DNA of 64,000 nucleotides from Alphaproteobacteria bacterium. Its GTDB lineage: Bacteria; Pseudomonadota; Alphaproteobacteria; SP197. The first letter of the stretch is position 1. Each line of letters opens with the position of its first letter. The DNA lies in the NCBI GenBank assembly GCA_009694045.1, contig SHVY01000011.1:1-64000 (forward strand). Direction: 5' to 3'. A program made the position numbers and the translations under genes. The notes beneath the pieces were generated by a model. It ran no database searches, was not told where the DNA came from, and saw nothing but the letters and a program-made list of their open reading frames with translations. Below, piece after piece: positions 1 to 12,033 of this stretch.

Positions 1-204
1 ATCCTGGAGATGAACGGCGACAGCTATCGGCTCAAGCAGAGCAAGCGCCGACAGCGTGGTGCCAAAGCCGCAAACCTGCCCAACCAACCCACCCGAGCCA
101 TGACCCAGAACGCAGGCAGCCCCCCCGCGGGGCGCCTCCATGCCATCAGACGTGACGCACTTTATACTCCAGCACGCCGATGCATTTTTACTCCGGCGTT
201 GACA
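1..204 (+). mobile_element. IS21-like element, right-end remnant
   Basis: The first codons read ILEMNGDSYRLKQSKRRQ, which resembles the C-terminal tail of IstB-type ATPases of IS21 elements. The frame stays open past the usual IstB end, so the tail is altered or frameshifted. Two similar short motifs follow, actttatactcc near 170 and tttttactccggcgttgaca ending at 204, like the repeated terminal sequences of IS21 ends. The element end is set at the TGACA at 200-204. The rest lies outside the window. Family assignment rests on recognition only. Confidence 0.55.
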
Positions 205-829
205 CCTCAGCCGGCAGCATCAGGGTGATGGCCTCGCCCATCCACATGCCGATCGCCTTGAGTTCGCGCACCACGTTGGTGTGGTCGAGGGTCCGCCCGG
301 CGTTCTCGCCCGCCGTCACGTCGGACGAGTCGGCCTTGTCGTAGCGCACGAACCACACCGTGGCCTTGACGTTCTGGTCACCGTCGGGGATGCGACTTTC
401 CAAGTCGCCAGATGGGGTCCAAGCCAGGTCGATGGCGAGGGATTTGGCCTCATCCCGTACCGTCGTGATCAGGCGTTCGAGCTTGTCCCGATCGCTGCCC
501 ACGGCATGGTAGACGCCACCGATGACCGCCTGAGGCGTGTAGACCATCGGCGAGGCCAGGATCTTGGCATAGCGTCGCTGGCGATGGGTGAACTCGGGGC
601 TGGCGAACCGGTCGGTCCAACCCAGGTAATCCCAGTAGTCGACGTGAAACGCCAAGGCGAGCACGTCGGACCGCTGGGCGAGTTCGCCCAGAAATTCATC
701 GGCCGGCGGGCAGGAGCTGCAGCCTTCGGACGTGAACAACTCGACGACCACGGGCGCCGGGCTTTGAGCCGCGGCCGGCCCAAGGGCGATCAGGGCTGCC
801 AGGCCGAGTGCAAGGGCAACACGCTGCAT
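188..829 (-). CDS. DUF1223 thioredoxin-like secreted protein, C-terminus replaced by IS end
   Basis: A 213-residue protein with a Sec signal peptide (about residues 1-21, ending AAA) followed by VVELFTSEGCSSCPPADEF. The CSSCPP motif is the conserved dicysteine of DUF1223, a thioredoxin-fold family of unknown function, so a periplasmic role is likely. The HVDYWDYLGW and YTPQ segments are also typical. The last residues STPE and the TAA stop lie inside the IS21-like end, so the native C-terminus, usually some 20-30 residues longer, is lost. It runs in the same direction as acnA but behind a hairpin. Confidence 0.85.
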   Translation of the reverse strand: MQRVALALGLAALIALGPAAAQSPAPVVVELFTSEGCSSCPPADEFLGELAQRSDVLALAFHVDYWDYLGWTDRFASPEFTHRQRRYAKILASPMVYTPQAVIGGVYHAVGSDRDKLERLITTVRDEAKSLAIDLAWTPSGDLESRIPDGDQNVKATVWFVRYDKADSSDVTAGENAGRTLDHTNVVRELKAIGMWMGEAITLMLPAEVSTPE

Positions 830-849
830 GCTGGAAACCTAGGCGCGAC

Positions 850-895
850 GGGGCCCCCGAGCGAATCACAAAGGGGTGACTCGCCCCGGAGCCCC
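850..895 (-). terminator. Imperfect hairpin between acnA and the DUF1223 gene
   Basis: Positions 850-868 and 877-895 form an imperfect 19-bp inverted repeat (15 of 19 positions match) around an 8-base loop. It lies 14 bases past the acnA stop, where a terminator or mRNA-stabilising hairpin would sit. No T tract follows, so termination is inferred from position only. Confidence 0.35.
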
Positions 896-908
896 ACGTG
901 AACGAGCC

Positions 909-3596
<2,688 letters not shown>

Positions 3597-3611
3597 CCCC
3601 CCCCCCTCCAT
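3597..3611 (-). promoter_or_regulatory. acnA Shine-Dalgarno merged with a G10 tract
   Basis: On the coding strand a GGAGG core runs straight into ten consecutive G residues that touch the ATG (C10 at 3597-3606 on the plus strand). Any change in tract length would alter the spacing between the Shine-Dalgarno core and the start codon. Confidence 0.6.
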
Positions 3612-3709
3612 CACATGTCGGGGCGCACCGCCCGCCTCGGGCCGTCGCGCCGCCATCGGAGGCAGATTATAACACGTCCGGGCGGCAAGGGGACGAGAGG
3701 CGTGTGGGG

Positions 3710-4903
3710 TTACATCCTCTTCGGGATGTAGCGCGCGACGGCGGCCATGGCGGCCATGCCGAGGCCGGCGGCGACGAACACGAAGGGCAGGGGCAGGACC
3801 CGGAGCAGGAGGGCGAAGACGCCCGGCGGCATGAGCTGGGCGGTGTCGCGGTACATGCTGAAGGCGGCGGTCATCTCGGGCCGCTCGAGGGGGCGGACGG
3901 CGCGGTAGAAGTGGGTATTGCCGGCGCCGTCGATCGCCGAGGTCGCCGTCGCGGCCAAAAGGAAGCAGCCGAACCCGAGCCACGGCTCTCCGGCCACGGT
4001 CGCGACCACGACGGTGAGCGCGCCGGAGAGGAGATAAGCGGTGGCCAGAAAGCGCCGCAGCCCGAAGCGACGGGCGAGCCAGCCCCAGATGGGGGCGAGG
4101 AAGATCGCGGCGCTGCCGAGCGAGACCAAGGCACCGCCCATCTCCTCGCCGAGCCCGGACGTCACGCAATAGATCGGCGCGTAGATGAAGAACATGTACC
4201 ACCACGCGGCCCGACCGAAGGCCAAGGTCCAGGCCAGGCGCAGCCGCGGTTGCCGCCAGAAGCGGGGCAGGAACCGAATTGGGTTGGACGGCGGCGGGCG
4301 GCTTTGGCCCCCGGTGGGGCGGGCGGCGATGCGCAGTCTCCAGAAGCATACGAGCATGACCACGGCGATCGCGATCGACGCGACGAACGGGGTCCAGGCG
4401 GCGACCCGGGTCTGCAGCACGACGCCGAGCCAGGGGCCGAGGGTCCAGGGCCCGGCGGTGATGAAGCTGCGCAGCGGTTCGAAGCGGATCAGATCGCGCC
4501 GCGGAACATGGTCCATGATGTAGAGGTTGAGCGGCAGCTCCATGGCGATGACGCCGTAGAGTTGCAGCATCATGCCGACGAAGAAGGTCTCGACGGTGCC
4601 GATGGCGAACAGGGTCGATGCGCCGATCAGGCACAGCACGCCCAGAGTGAAGGTCCAGCGGCGGCGCAGGCGACCCACCAGCCAGGGAGCCGTCAGGCTG
4701 CCGGCAAGGCCGAACAGGCTGACGACGAAGTAGAACTCGCTCACCACCTGGGCGTCGCCGAACACCCGGTGCGCGGTGAGTGGCAGGACGGTGATCAGGA
4801 GCCCGCGCGCCAGCGCCGTGAAACCCCACAAGACCGCGAAGCTGGCAGGCCGTGGCACGCGGATCGAGGCGATGAGGCTGCCGAGTGGGGGCACGCGGCC
4901 CAT
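3710..4903 (-). CDS. MFS transporter
   Basis: A 397-residue protein with about 11-12 hydrophobic segments and the basic cytoplasmic loop GRLRRRWT after helix 2, as expected of the major facilitator superfamily. It is an inner-membrane secondary transporter; the substrate cannot be told from sequence. The start is ATG 4903. It is divergent from the HAD hydrolase gene across 69 bp that hold an inverted repeat, and lies upstream of acnA on the same strand. Confidence 0.8.
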   Translation of the reverse strand: MGRVPPLGSLIASIRVPRPASFAVLWGFTALARGLLITVLPLTAHRVFGDAQVVSEFYFVVSLFGLAGSLTAPWLVGRLRRRWTFTLGVLCLIGASTLFAIGTVETFFVGMMLQLYGVIAMELPLNLYIMDHVPRRDLIRFEPLRSFITAGPWTLGPWLGVVLQTRVAAWTPFVASIAIAVVMLVCFWRLRIAARPTGGQSRPPPSNPIRFLPRFWRQPRLRLAWTLAFGRAAWWYMFFIYAPIYCVTSGLGEEMGGALVSLGSAAIFLAPIWGWLARRFGLRRFLATAYLLSGALTVVVATVAGEPWLGFGCFLLAATATSAIDGAGNTHFYRAVRPLERPEMTAAFSMYRDTAQLMPPGVFALLLRVLPLPFVFVAAGLGMAAMAAVARYIPKRM

Positions 4904-4925
4904 AGATCACGGCATGAACATTCAC

Positions 4926-4955
4926 GGCAAGCGGTGGCATTCGCGGCCGCTTGCC
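4926..4955. promoter_or_regulatory. Inverted repeat in a divergent promoter region
   Basis: GGCAAGCGG (4926-4934) and CCGCTTGCC (4947-4955) form a perfect 9-bp inverted repeat with a 12-base spacer, lying between the divergent MFS and HAD genes. Position and symmetry suit a regulator site or hairpin. No regulator is identified nearby. Confidence 0.35.
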
Positions 4956-4972
4956 GGCACAATGCGCGCTCC

Positions 4973-5587
4973 ATGACGGTTAGCTCCATCGACTCGGTCC
5001 TGTTCGATCTGGGCGGGGTTCTGGTGAACTGGAACCCGCGCCACCTCTATCGCAAGCTGTTCGCGAACGAAGCGGCGGTGGAACGTTTCCTGGCCGAGGT
5101 CATGACCTCGACCTGGGTCGTCGCCATGGACGCGGGCGAGCCGATGGCGCAGGCGGTGGCCCGGCTCGTGGCGGCGCATCCGGCCTTCGCGACGGAGATC
5201 AGGGCCTACCTCGACCGCTGGCCGGAGATGTACGACGGCGCGCTCGACGGTACGGTGGCGCTGCTCGCCCGGCTGCGGGAGCGCGGCGTTCCGCTCTGGG
5301 GGCTCACCAACTGGTCGCACGAGACCTTTCCCGTGATGCGGCCCCACTATCCGTTTCTCGATTGGTTCCGGGGCATCGTCGTGTCCGGCGAGGAAAGGCT
5401 GGTGAAACCCGATCCGGCAATTTTCCGCCTGACCGCCGAGAGGTTCGCGCTGGCGCCACCACGGACGTTGTACATCGACGACTCGGCGCGCAACGCCGCG
5501 GCGGCGGCCGATTTCGGCTTCCGCGCCCACCACTTCCGCTCCGCCCCCCTGCTCGCGGCGGAGCTCGAGGCCTTGGGCTTGGTGTGA
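4973..5587 (+). CDS. HAD-family hydrolase
   Basis: A 204-residue haloacid dehalogenase superfamily protein. Motif I is FDLGGVL, motif II is LTNWS, motif III lysine is in VKPDPAIF, and motif IV is YIDDS. The cap lies between motifs I and II (about residues 15-85). It is a soluble phosphatase or dehalogenase of unknown substrate. Start ATG 4973 gives the standard N-terminus. Its TGA overlaps the GTG of ccmA, so it leads the ccm operon; a role in maturation is not implied. Confidence 0.88.
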   Translation: MTVSSIDSVLFDLGGVLVNWNPRHLYRKLFANEAAVERFLAEVMTSTWVVAMDAGEPMAQAVARLVAAHPAFATEIRAYLDRWPEMYDGALDGTVALLARLRERGVPLWGLTNWSHETFPVMRPHYPFLDWFRGIVVSGEERLVKPDPAIFRLTAERFALAPPRTLYIDDSARNAAAAADFGFRAHHFRSAPLLAAELEALGLV

Positions 5588-6195
5588 GCGAACTCGTGGT
5601 CGAAGGACTGGCCTGCGTGCGGAGCGAGCGCGAGCTGTTTCGCGATCTTTCGTTCAGGCTTGGATCCGGGGCGGCGTTGGTCCTCCGGGGACCGAACGGC
5701 GCGGGCAAGTCGAGCCTGTTGCGGGTGCTGGCCGGGCTCTTGCCGGCGGCGGGCGGCCGCGTGCTGTGGGACGGGGTCGATACCACCGACCGGCCGGGGA
5801 CGTTCCATCGCGCGCTCTGCTACGTCGGCCACCAGGACGCCCTTAAGCCGACTATGACCGTCGCCGAGAACCTCGGGTTCTGGGCCGGTCTCGGCGGCGG
5901 GGGCGAGGTCGCGCCGGCCCTGCGAGCGCTGGGGCTCGCCGCGTTGGCGAGCCTGCCGACCGGGATCCTGTCGGCCGGGCAGCGGCGGCGGCTTAACCTC
6001 GCGCGGCTGGTCGCGGCGCCGTCCCGTCTTTGGCTCCTCGACGAGCCGACCGTGACCCTCGATTCGGGCGCTTTGGACCGGTTGACCGATCTCGTGCGGC
6101 GCCACCGGGACGGCGGTGGGATCGTGGTCGCGGCGACCCACGCGGACTGGAACATCGGCGCCTGCGACCGGCTCGACCTCGGGGCCGGCCCGTGA
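5584..6195 (+). CDS. ccmA: Heme exporter ATP-binding protein CcmA
   Basis: A 203-residue ABC ATPase of cytochrome c maturation system I, driving release of holo-CcmE from the CcmBCD complex. Walker A is GPNGAGKSS, the signature is LSAGQRRRL, Walker B is LWLLDEP, and the switch histidine is in ATHAD. The GTG start at 5584 overlaps the HAD stop by four bases (GTGA). Its own stop overlaps the ccmB start the same way, indicating translational coupling. Confidence 0.94.
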   Translation: MSELVVEGLACVRSERELFRDLSFRLGSGAALVLRGPNGAGKSSLLRVLAGLLPAAGGRVLWDGVDTTDRPGTFHRALCYVGHQDALKPTMTVAENLGFWAGLGGGGEVAPALRALGLAALASLPTGILSAGQRRRLNLARLVAAPSRLWLLDEPTVTLDSGALDRLTDLVRRHRDGGGIVVAATHADWNIGACDRLDLGAGP

Positions 6196-6863
6196 CGGGC
6201 GCGTTCCTCGCCATCGTCGGCCGCGACCTGCGACTCGCCTTTCGCCGGGGCGGAGACACGGGGAGCGTGGTGGCGTTCTTCGTCATCACCGTCACCCTGT
6301 TCCCGTTCGGGGTTGGGCCCGAGCCCAACCTGATCGCCCGCATCGCGCCCGGAGTCCTGTGGGTCGCCGCCCTTCTGGCCGCGACCCTTTCGCTCGACCG
6401 GCTGTTCCGCGCCGACCACGAGGATGGGTCCCTCGATCTGTTGGCGCTGTCGCCATTGCCGCTTGAGGTCCTGGTCCTGGCCAAGACTCTGGCCCATTGG
6501 CTGGCGACCGGCGTGCCGCTGCTGGTTGCGACACCGCTGCTCGCCTTGCTCCTCAACCTGCCCCTGCAGGGCTGGGGGGTGTTGCTGGCGGCGCTCGCGC
6601 TCGGCACACCCAGCCTCAGCCTGCTTGGCGCGATCGGCGCGGCCCTGACCCTCGGGGTCCGGCGCGGCGGCGTGCTCGTGGCCTTGCTGGTCTTGCCGCT
6701 GGCGGTCCCCGTCCTTATCTTCGGCGTCGCGGCGGTCGATGCCGCGCTGATGGGTCTGCCGGCGACCACACCGCTCATGGCGCTGGGCGGTCTGCTGTTG
6801 GCGGCCCTGGTGTTGGCGCCCTGGGCCGCGGCGGCGGGCGTCAGGCTGTCCTTGGAGTCGTGA
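6192..6863 (+). CDS. ccmB: Heme exporter membrane protein CcmB
   Basis: A 223-residue protein with six predicted transmembrane segments and the CcmB-type N-terminus FLAIVGRDLRLAFRRGG. It is the membrane partner of CcmA and CcmC in the inner membrane. The GTG start at 6192 lies in a GTGA overlap with ccmA, and ccmC follows after 7 bases. Confidence 0.92.
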   Translation: MTGAFLAIVGRDLRLAFRRGGDTGSVVAFFVITVTLFPFGVGPEPNLIARIAPGVLWVAALLAATLSLDRLFRADHEDGSLDLLALSPLPLEVLVLAKTLAHWLATGVPLLVATPLLALLLNLPLQGWGVLLAALALGTPSLSLLGAIGAALTLGVRRGGVLVALLVLPLAVPVLIFGVAAVDAALMGLPATTPLMALGGLLLAALVLAPWAAAAGVRLSLES

Positions 6864-6870
6864 GACCGGC

Positions 6871-7602
6871 ATGAGTTGGTGGCACCGTCTGGCGAGCCCG
6901 ACCCGCTTCATGAGCTATTCCGCGTGGGTGCTGCCGATCGCCGGCTGGCTGGCCGCGGGCTGCATCGGCGTCGGGCTCGCGCTCGGCCTGTTCGCCTCGC
7001 CGGCCGACTACCAGCAGGGCGAGACCGTCCGCATCATGTACGTCCACGTGCCAGCGGCGTGGATGGCGCTCTTTTGCTACAGCGCCATGGCGGCTTCGAG
7101 CGCCGGCTACCTCATCTGGAAGCAGCCGCTCGCCGAGTTGGCGACGCGGGCGACGGCGCCGGTCGGTGCCTGCTTCACGGCCATCGCCCTGGTCAGCGGC
7201 TCGCTGTGGGGCCAGCCGATGTGGGGCACCTGGTGGGTGTGGGACGCGCGGCTGACCTCGGCCCTCGTGCTGTTCTTCCTGTACCTCGGCTACATGGCCC
7301 TGGCCGAGGCGTTCGACGATCCGACGCGGGGCGGAAAAGCGGCCTCGATCCTCGCCCTCGTCGGTTTCGTCAACGTCCCGATCGTCAAGTTCTCGGTGGA
7401 CTGGTGGAACACCCTGCACCAGCCGGCGTCGGTGGTGAAGCTCGACGGGCCCGCGATCGACCCGGCGATGCTGGTACCGTTGTTGTTGATGGCGGCGGGG
7501 TTCACGTTCTATGCCGTCGCCGTGGTGATCCTTCGACTGCGGGCCATGGTGCTCGAACGCAAGATCCAAGCCCTGCAACGGCAACTGGCCGAGGCGCGAT
7601 GA
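6871..7602 (+). CDS. ccmC: Heme exporter/handling protein CcmC
   Basis: A 243-residue, six-helix membrane protein. It carries the periplasmic tryptophan-rich heme-handling motif WGTWWVWDARLTS and flanking histidines (MYVHVP and WWNTLHQP), as in CcmC, which loads heme onto CcmE. Start ATG 6871. Its stop overlaps the ccmD start by four bases. Confidence 0.95.
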   Translation: MSWWHRLASPTRFMSYSAWVLPIAGWLAAGCIGVGLALGLFASPADYQQGETVRIMYVHVPAAWMALFCYSAMAASSAGYLIWKQPLAELATRATAPVGACFTAIALVSGSLWGQPMWGTWWVWDARLTSALVLFFLYLGYMALAEAFDDPTRGGKAASILALVGFVNVPIVKFSVDWWNTLHQPASVVKLDGPAIDPAMLVPLLLMAAGFTFYAVAVVILRLRAMVLERKIQALQRQLAEAR

Positions 7603-7778
7603 CGGACGGTTTCTTCGCCATGGGCGGCTATGCCGCCTACGTATGGCCGGCGTTCGGCGTGACGGCCGTCGTCCTGGCTGCCCTCTTGTTGACGAGTCGA
7701 CGTCGGCTCAAGGCGAGCGAGGCCCTGCTGCGCGACCTAGAATCGGCGCGGCCGCGGCGGCGCGAGGTCAACCCATGA
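7599..7778 (+). CDS. ccmD: Heme exporter small subunit CcmD
   Basis: A 59-residue protein with one transmembrane segment (about residues 15-33) and a basic cytoplasmic tail rich in arginine. The N-terminus FFAMGGYAAYVWPAFG matches CcmD, which holds CcmE to CcmABC. It has ATGA overlaps with ccmC upstream and ccmE downstream. Confidence 0.9.
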   Translation: MTDGFFAMGGYAAYVWPAFGVTAVVLAALLLTSRRRLKASEALLRDLESARPRRREVNP

Positions 7779-8218
7779 AGCGCAAGCACCGCCGGTTCCT
7801 GGCGCTCCTCGGCAGCATGACGCTGCTCGGTCTCGCGGCGGCCCTCATTCTCGGGGCCTTCGAGGACAACCTTCTGTTCTTCTATACGCCGACCCAGCTC
7901 GCCGAGAAGGGGCCGCCCGGCGCCCGTTTCCGCCTTGGTGGCCTGGTCGAGGAGGGCAGCGTCGCCAAGGACGCGAACGGCCTGACGGTGCGCTTCCGCG
8001 TCACCGACCTGACCAACGTGGTACCGGTGGTCTACACTGGAGTCTTGCCCGATCTGTTCCGCGAGGGCCAGGGGGTCGTCGTCGAGGGCGAGATCGATGG
8101 TGCCGGCCTCTTCGCTGCGGCCGCGGTCCTGGCGAAGCACGACGAAAACTACATGCCGAAGGACGTGGCCGAGGCGCTCAAGGCCTCCGGAGAATGGCGT
8201 GGGGAGGAGGCTGAATGA
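7775..8218 (+). CDS. ccmE: Heme chaperone CcmE
   Basis: A 147-residue protein with one N-terminal membrane anchor (about residues 8-27) and a periplasmic OB-fold. The covalent heme ligand is His122 and the heme-coordinating tyrosine is Tyr126, in [10 protein letters not shown]. It carries heme from CcmC to CcmF/H. It is coupled to ccmD and ccmF by ATGA overlaps. Confidence 0.95.
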   Translation: MKRKHRRFLALLGSMTLLGLAAALILGAFEDNLLFFYTPTQLAEKGPPGARFRLGGLVEEGSVAKDANGLTVRFRVTDLTNVVPVVYTGVLPDLFREGQGVVVEGEIDGAGLFAAAAVLAKHDENYMPKDVAEALKASGEWRGEEAE

Positions 8219-10194
8219 TCGCGGAACTGGGCCATTTCTCTCTCGTGCTCGCCCTCCTGACGGCGATCGTTCAGGCCACGGTGCCGCTGTGGGGTGCTTG
8301 GCGCGGCGATGCGGGCCTGATCGGGATCGCGCCGTTCGCGGCGGCGGCGCAGTTCCTGTTCGTCGCGCTCGCGTTCTTCGCCCTGATGCACGCCTACGTC
8401 GTCTCCGACTTCAGCGTCGTCAACGTGTTCGAGAACTCCCATTCCCTGAAACCGATACTCTACAAGCTCTCGGGCCTGTGGGGAAACCACGAGGGCTCGC
8501 TCATCCTGTGGGTGCTGATCCTCACGCTGTTCGGGCTCGCGGTGGCGTTCGGCGGCGGCAACCTGCCCCCCGCCTTCCGGGCGCGGGCGTTGGCGGTCCA
8601 GGGGATGATCAGCGTCGGCTTCCTGGCATTCTCCCTCGCCACCTCGAACCCGTTCCTGCGCCTGGACCCGGCACCCCTGGAGGGGCGGGACCTCAACCCG
8701 CTGCTGCAGGACCCCGGCCTCGCCTTCCATCCCCCCGCGCTGTACCTCGGCTACGTCGGCTTTTCGATGGCGTTTTCCTTCGCGATCGCCGCCCTGATCG
8801 AGGGCAGGGTGGACGCGGCCTGGGCCCGCTGGGTGCGGCCCTGGACTCTCGCCGCCTGGTGTGCGCTTACCCTCGGCATCGCCATGGGAAGCTGGTGGGC
8901 GTACTACGAGCTCGGCTGGGGCGGCTGGTGGTTCTGGGACCCGGTGGAGAACGCCTCGTTCATGCCCTGGCTCGCGGGCACGGCGCTGCTGCATTCGGCG
9001 ATCGTCGTCGAGAAGCGCAGCGCGCTCAAGAGTTGGACCATCCTCCTCGCCATCATCACCTTCGCGCTCAGCCTGATGGGCACGTTCCTCGTGCGCTCGG
9101 GCGTGCTCACCTCGGTGCACGCCTTTGCCACGGATCCGGCGCGGGGCGTGTTCATCCTCGGTCTCCTGGTGGTGGCCATCGGCGGCAGCCTGCTGCTCTA
9201 CGGCGTCCGCGCGCCTGCCCTGAAGGCCGAGGGGCTGTTCGCCCCGATCAGCCGCGAGGCCGGCATGGTGCTGAACAACCTGCTGCTCGCGACCGCCTGC
9301 GGGGGCGTGCTGATCGGCACGCTTTATCCCCTGTTTTTGGACGCCGTGGGCGGCGGCACCGTGTCGGTCGGGCCGCCCTACTTCGAACGGGTGTTCGTGC
9401 CGCTGATGGTTCCGCTCCTGCTTGCCATGGCGGCGGCACCGCTCCTGCCGTGGAAGCGGGGCGACCTCAGGGGCCTTGGGCAGCGGCTTGGCGTTGTCGC
9501 CGCCGCGGCCCTCGCCCTCGCCCTCTTCACCTGGGCGCGGATGAGCGACGCCTCGCCGCTGCCGGCCTGCGGCGTCGCGCTGGCTGCCTGGGTGTCCGGC
9601 AGCGTCCTCCTCGAACTCGGCCAGCGGCTCAAGCTGTTCACCGTTCCCTTCGGCGAATCGCTGTCCCGCGCGCGGCACCTGCCCCGGGCGGCGTGGGGCA
9701 TGACACTCGCGCATCTGGGCGTGGCCGTGTTCGTCGCCGGGGTGACCGCGTCCACGGCCTGGCGGATCGAGGCGATCCAGCTGATGCGGCCGGGCGACAC
9801 GGTGACCGTGGCCGGCTACGATTTGACGTTCGAGAGCGAGGGCGAGGTCGCGGGGCCCAACTACATGGCGCGGCGAGGCACCTTCACGGTGCGCCGAAAC
9901 GGCGACATCGTCACTCTGCTCTATCCGGAGAAGCGCTTCTACCCGAGCCAGCAGACCTCGACCACCGAGGCGGCGATCCACACCACCTGGCTCGCCGACC
10001 TTTACGCGGTCCTGGGCGACCCGGCCGAGGGCGGCGCCTGGTCGACCCGGGTTTACTACAACCCCCTGGTCCCGTGGATCTGGCTCGGTTGTCTAGCCAT
10101 GGTGGCGGGCGGCGCCGTGAGCCTGACGGATCGGCGGCACCGGGTCGGCGCGCCCGTGCGCCGGCGCGCGGCCCAGCCCGCGGCCGCGGAGTAA
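8215..10194 (+). CDS. ccmF: Cytochrome c heme lyase subunit CcmF
   Basis: A 659-residue polytopic protein with about 15 helices and the tryptophan-rich motif [15 protein letters not shown] (from about residue 238). It attaches heme to apocytochrome c together with CcmH and CcmI. Start ATG 8215 overlaps the ccmE stop. ccmH follows after 5 bases with no ccmG in between. Confidence 0.95.
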   Translation: MIAELGHFSLVLALLTAIVQATVPLWGAWRGDAGLIGIAPFAAAAQFLFVALAFFALMHAYVVSDFSVVNVFENSHSLKPILYKLSGLWGNHEGSLILWVLILTLFGLAVAFGGGNLPPAFRARALAVQGMISVGFLAFSLATSNPFLRLDPAPLEGRDLNPLLQDPGLAFHPPALYLGYVGFSMAFSFAIAALIEGRVDAAWARWVRPWTLAAWCALTLGIAMGSWWAYYELGWGGWWFWDPVENASFMPWLAGTALLHSAIVVEKRSALKSWTILLAIITFALSLMGTFLVRSGVLTSVHAFATDPARGVFILGLLVVAIGGSLLLYGVRAPALKAEGLFAPISREAGMVLNNLLLATACGGVLIGTLYPLFLDAVGGGTVSVGPPYFERVFVPLMVPLLLAMAAAPLLPWKRGDLRGLGQRLGVVAAAALALALFTWARMSDASPLPACGVALAAWVSGSVLLELGQRLKLFTVPFGESLSRARHLPRAAWGMTLAHLGVAVFVAGVTASTAWRIEAIQLMRPGDTVTVAGYDLTFESEGEVAGPNYMARRGTFTVRRNGDIVTLLYPEKRFYPSQQTSTTEAAIHTTWLADLYAVLGDPAEGGAWSTRVYYNPLVPWIWLGCLAMVAGGAVSLTDRRHRVGAPVRRRAAQPAAAE

Positions 10195-10199
10195 GGGGC

Positions 10200-10667
10200 A
10201 TGCGGGGTCTCGCCCTCGCCCTGTTCGTTCTCGCGGCCCTTCCCGCCCTGGCGGTCGAACCGGGAGAGATGCTGGCCGATCCGGCGTTGGAGGCGCGGGC
10301 GCGGGCGATCTCCCAGGACCTGCGCTGTCTGGTATGCCAAAACCAGTCGATCGACGATTCCGGCGCCGATCTGGCCCATGATCTGCGCGTCCTGGTGCGT
10401 GAGCGCCTGGCCGCCGGCGACAGCGACGCCGAGGTGCTCGCCTACGTCGTCGCCCGCTATGGCGACTACGTCCTGCTCGATCCGCCGTTCCAGGCGTCGA
10501 CCTGGGCCCTGTGGCTGGGCCCCTTCGGGTTGCTTGGGGTCGCGGGGTTTGGGGTCGCCCACTACGTCCGCCGCCAAGCGCGACGACCCGATCCAGCGCC
10601 GGCACCCTTGTCCGCGGCCGAGACCGAACGCCTGCGGCGGGTGTTGAACGGGCCCGAGTCCGCATGA
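10200..10667 (+). CDS. ccmH: Cytochrome c maturation protein CcmH (thioreductant)
   Basis: A 155-residue protein: signal peptide (residues 1-18, ending ALA), periplasmic domain with the redox motif [11 protein letters not shown], then one transmembrane helix (about residues 99-120). The LRCxxC cysteines reduce the heme-binding cysteines of apocytochrome c. It is coupled to ccmI by an ATGA overlap. Confidence 0.94.
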   Translation: MRGLALALFVLAALPALAVEPGEMLADPALEARARAISQDLRCLVCQNQSIDDSGADLAHDLRVLVRERLAAGDSDAEVLAYVVARYGDYVLLDPPFQASTWALWLGPFGLLGVAGFGVAHYVRRQARRPDPAPAPLSAAETERLRRVLNGPESA

Positions 10668-12028
10668 TCCCGTTCCTCGCCTTCGGCGGCCTGACGGTGC
10701 TGGCGATCGCGCTCCTCGTCCTGCCGCTGCTGCGCACGCCGCGGGCGATGGCGGCCCGCGCCGCCTACGATCTGGAGGTCTATCGCGACCAGCTCCGGGA
10801 ACTGGAGCAGGATCTGACGCGCGGGTTGATCACGCCGGCCCAGCGCGATGCCGCCAGGCGCGAGGTCGAACGCCGCATCCTCGCGCTCGATCTTGGGCCC
10901 ATGGCCTGGGTGGAGGGCAGGAGCCAGACGGCGCGGCTCGGCGTGGCGGCGGCGATCGTGATCGGCCTGCCGCTCGCCGCCGGGGCGATCTACCTGGGCC
11001 TTGGTTCGCCGGCGATCCCCGACCAGCCGCTGGCCGCCCGCGAGCGGCCCGCAGCAGAAGCCGGCGATATAGCGACCCTGGTCGATGGTCTGGCGGAGCG
11101 GCTCAAGGCCGATCCGAACGACGTCGAAGGCTGGACCCTGCTCGCCCGCTCCTATTCGTCGCTTGGCCGCCATGACGAAGCGGTCGAGGCCTTGCGCACG
11201 GTCGCGCGGTTGCGGAACGACGATCCGAGCGCCGTCGCCATGCTGGCCGAGCACATGGTGTTCGCCGCCGAGGGGATGGTGACGCCCGAAGCCGCGGGCC
11301 TGTTCGCGCGGGTGCGGGCGGTGGTGCCCGGCGATCCGGCGGCGGCGTTCTACCTCGGTCTTGCCCGCGAGCAATCCGGCGACGCGGCGGGCGCCCTCGC
11401 GCTCTGGGTGGAGCTGGGTCGAGTCTCGGCGGCGGACGCGCCCTGGCTCGCGAACCTCAGGGATCAGATCGTCCGCGCGGCGGAGATGCTGGGCGAGGAC
11501 CCGGCGATCCATCTGGCCGGCGTGCCCGAGCCAGCTGCGGTCGAGCCGGGTCCCGACGAGCAAGCCGTGGCCGCCGCCGCCGACATGGCACCGGAGGACC
11601 AGCAGGCCATGATCCGCGGCATGGTCGAGGGTTTGGCGGCCCGGCTCGAGGATCAGCCCGACGACCTCGAGGGCTGGACCAAGCTCGGCCGCGCCTACGG
11701 CGTCCTCGGCGAGGCGGAACGGTCGCGCGATGCCTACGCGCGTGCGGCGAGGCTCGCCCCCGACGATGCGGCCGTGCTCGCGGCCTACGGCGAGGCGATG
11801 GTGGCGGCCGCCTCCGACGGCCCGGTGTCCGATGCGGCGGCGCTCGTCTTTCGCCGCCTGCTGGAGATCGATCGCGCACATCCATCGGCCCTCTGGTACC
11901 TCGGCCGGGCCGCCGCCGAGACCGGCCAGGCCGCCGAGGCCAAGGTCCTGTGGCAACGCTTGCGCGACTCGCTCCCCGCTGGGAGCCCCGAGCGGGCCCA
12001 GGTGGAAGCGGCGCTGGGGCGAATCTAG
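10664..12028 (+). CDS. ccmI: Cytochrome c maturation protein CcmI
   Basis: A 454-residue protein with two N-terminal membrane helices (about 4-23 and 91-113), a heptad-like cytoplasmic loop ([18 protein letters not shown]), and a periplasmic TPR region that chaperones apocytochrome c. The TPR module appears twice: [18 protein letters not shown] and [18 protein letters not shown] head two similar halves. The next gene starts 5 bases downstream. Confidence 0.92.
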   Translation: MIPFLAFGGLTVLAIALLVLPLLRTPRAMAARAAYDLEVYRDQLRELEQDLTRGLITPAQRDAARREVERRILALDLGPMAWVEGRSQTARLGVAAAIVIGLPLAAGAIYLGLGSPAIPDQPLAARERPAAEAGDIATLVDGLAERLKADPNDVEGWTLLARSYSSLGRHDEAVEALRTVARLRNDDPSAVAMLAEHMVFAAEGMVTPEAAGLFARVRAVVPGDPAAAFYLGLAREQSGDAAGALALWVELGRVSAADAPWLANLRDQIVRAAEMLGEDPAIHLAGVPEPAAVEPGPDEQAVAAAADMAPEDQQAMIRGMVEGLAARLEDQPDDLEGWTKLGRAYGVLGEAERSRDAYARAARLAPDDAAVLAAYGEAMVAAASDGPVSDAAALVFRRLLEIDRAHPSALWYLGRAAAETGQAAEAKVLWQRLRDSLPAGSPERAQVEAALGRI

Positions 12029-12033
12029 TCCGA

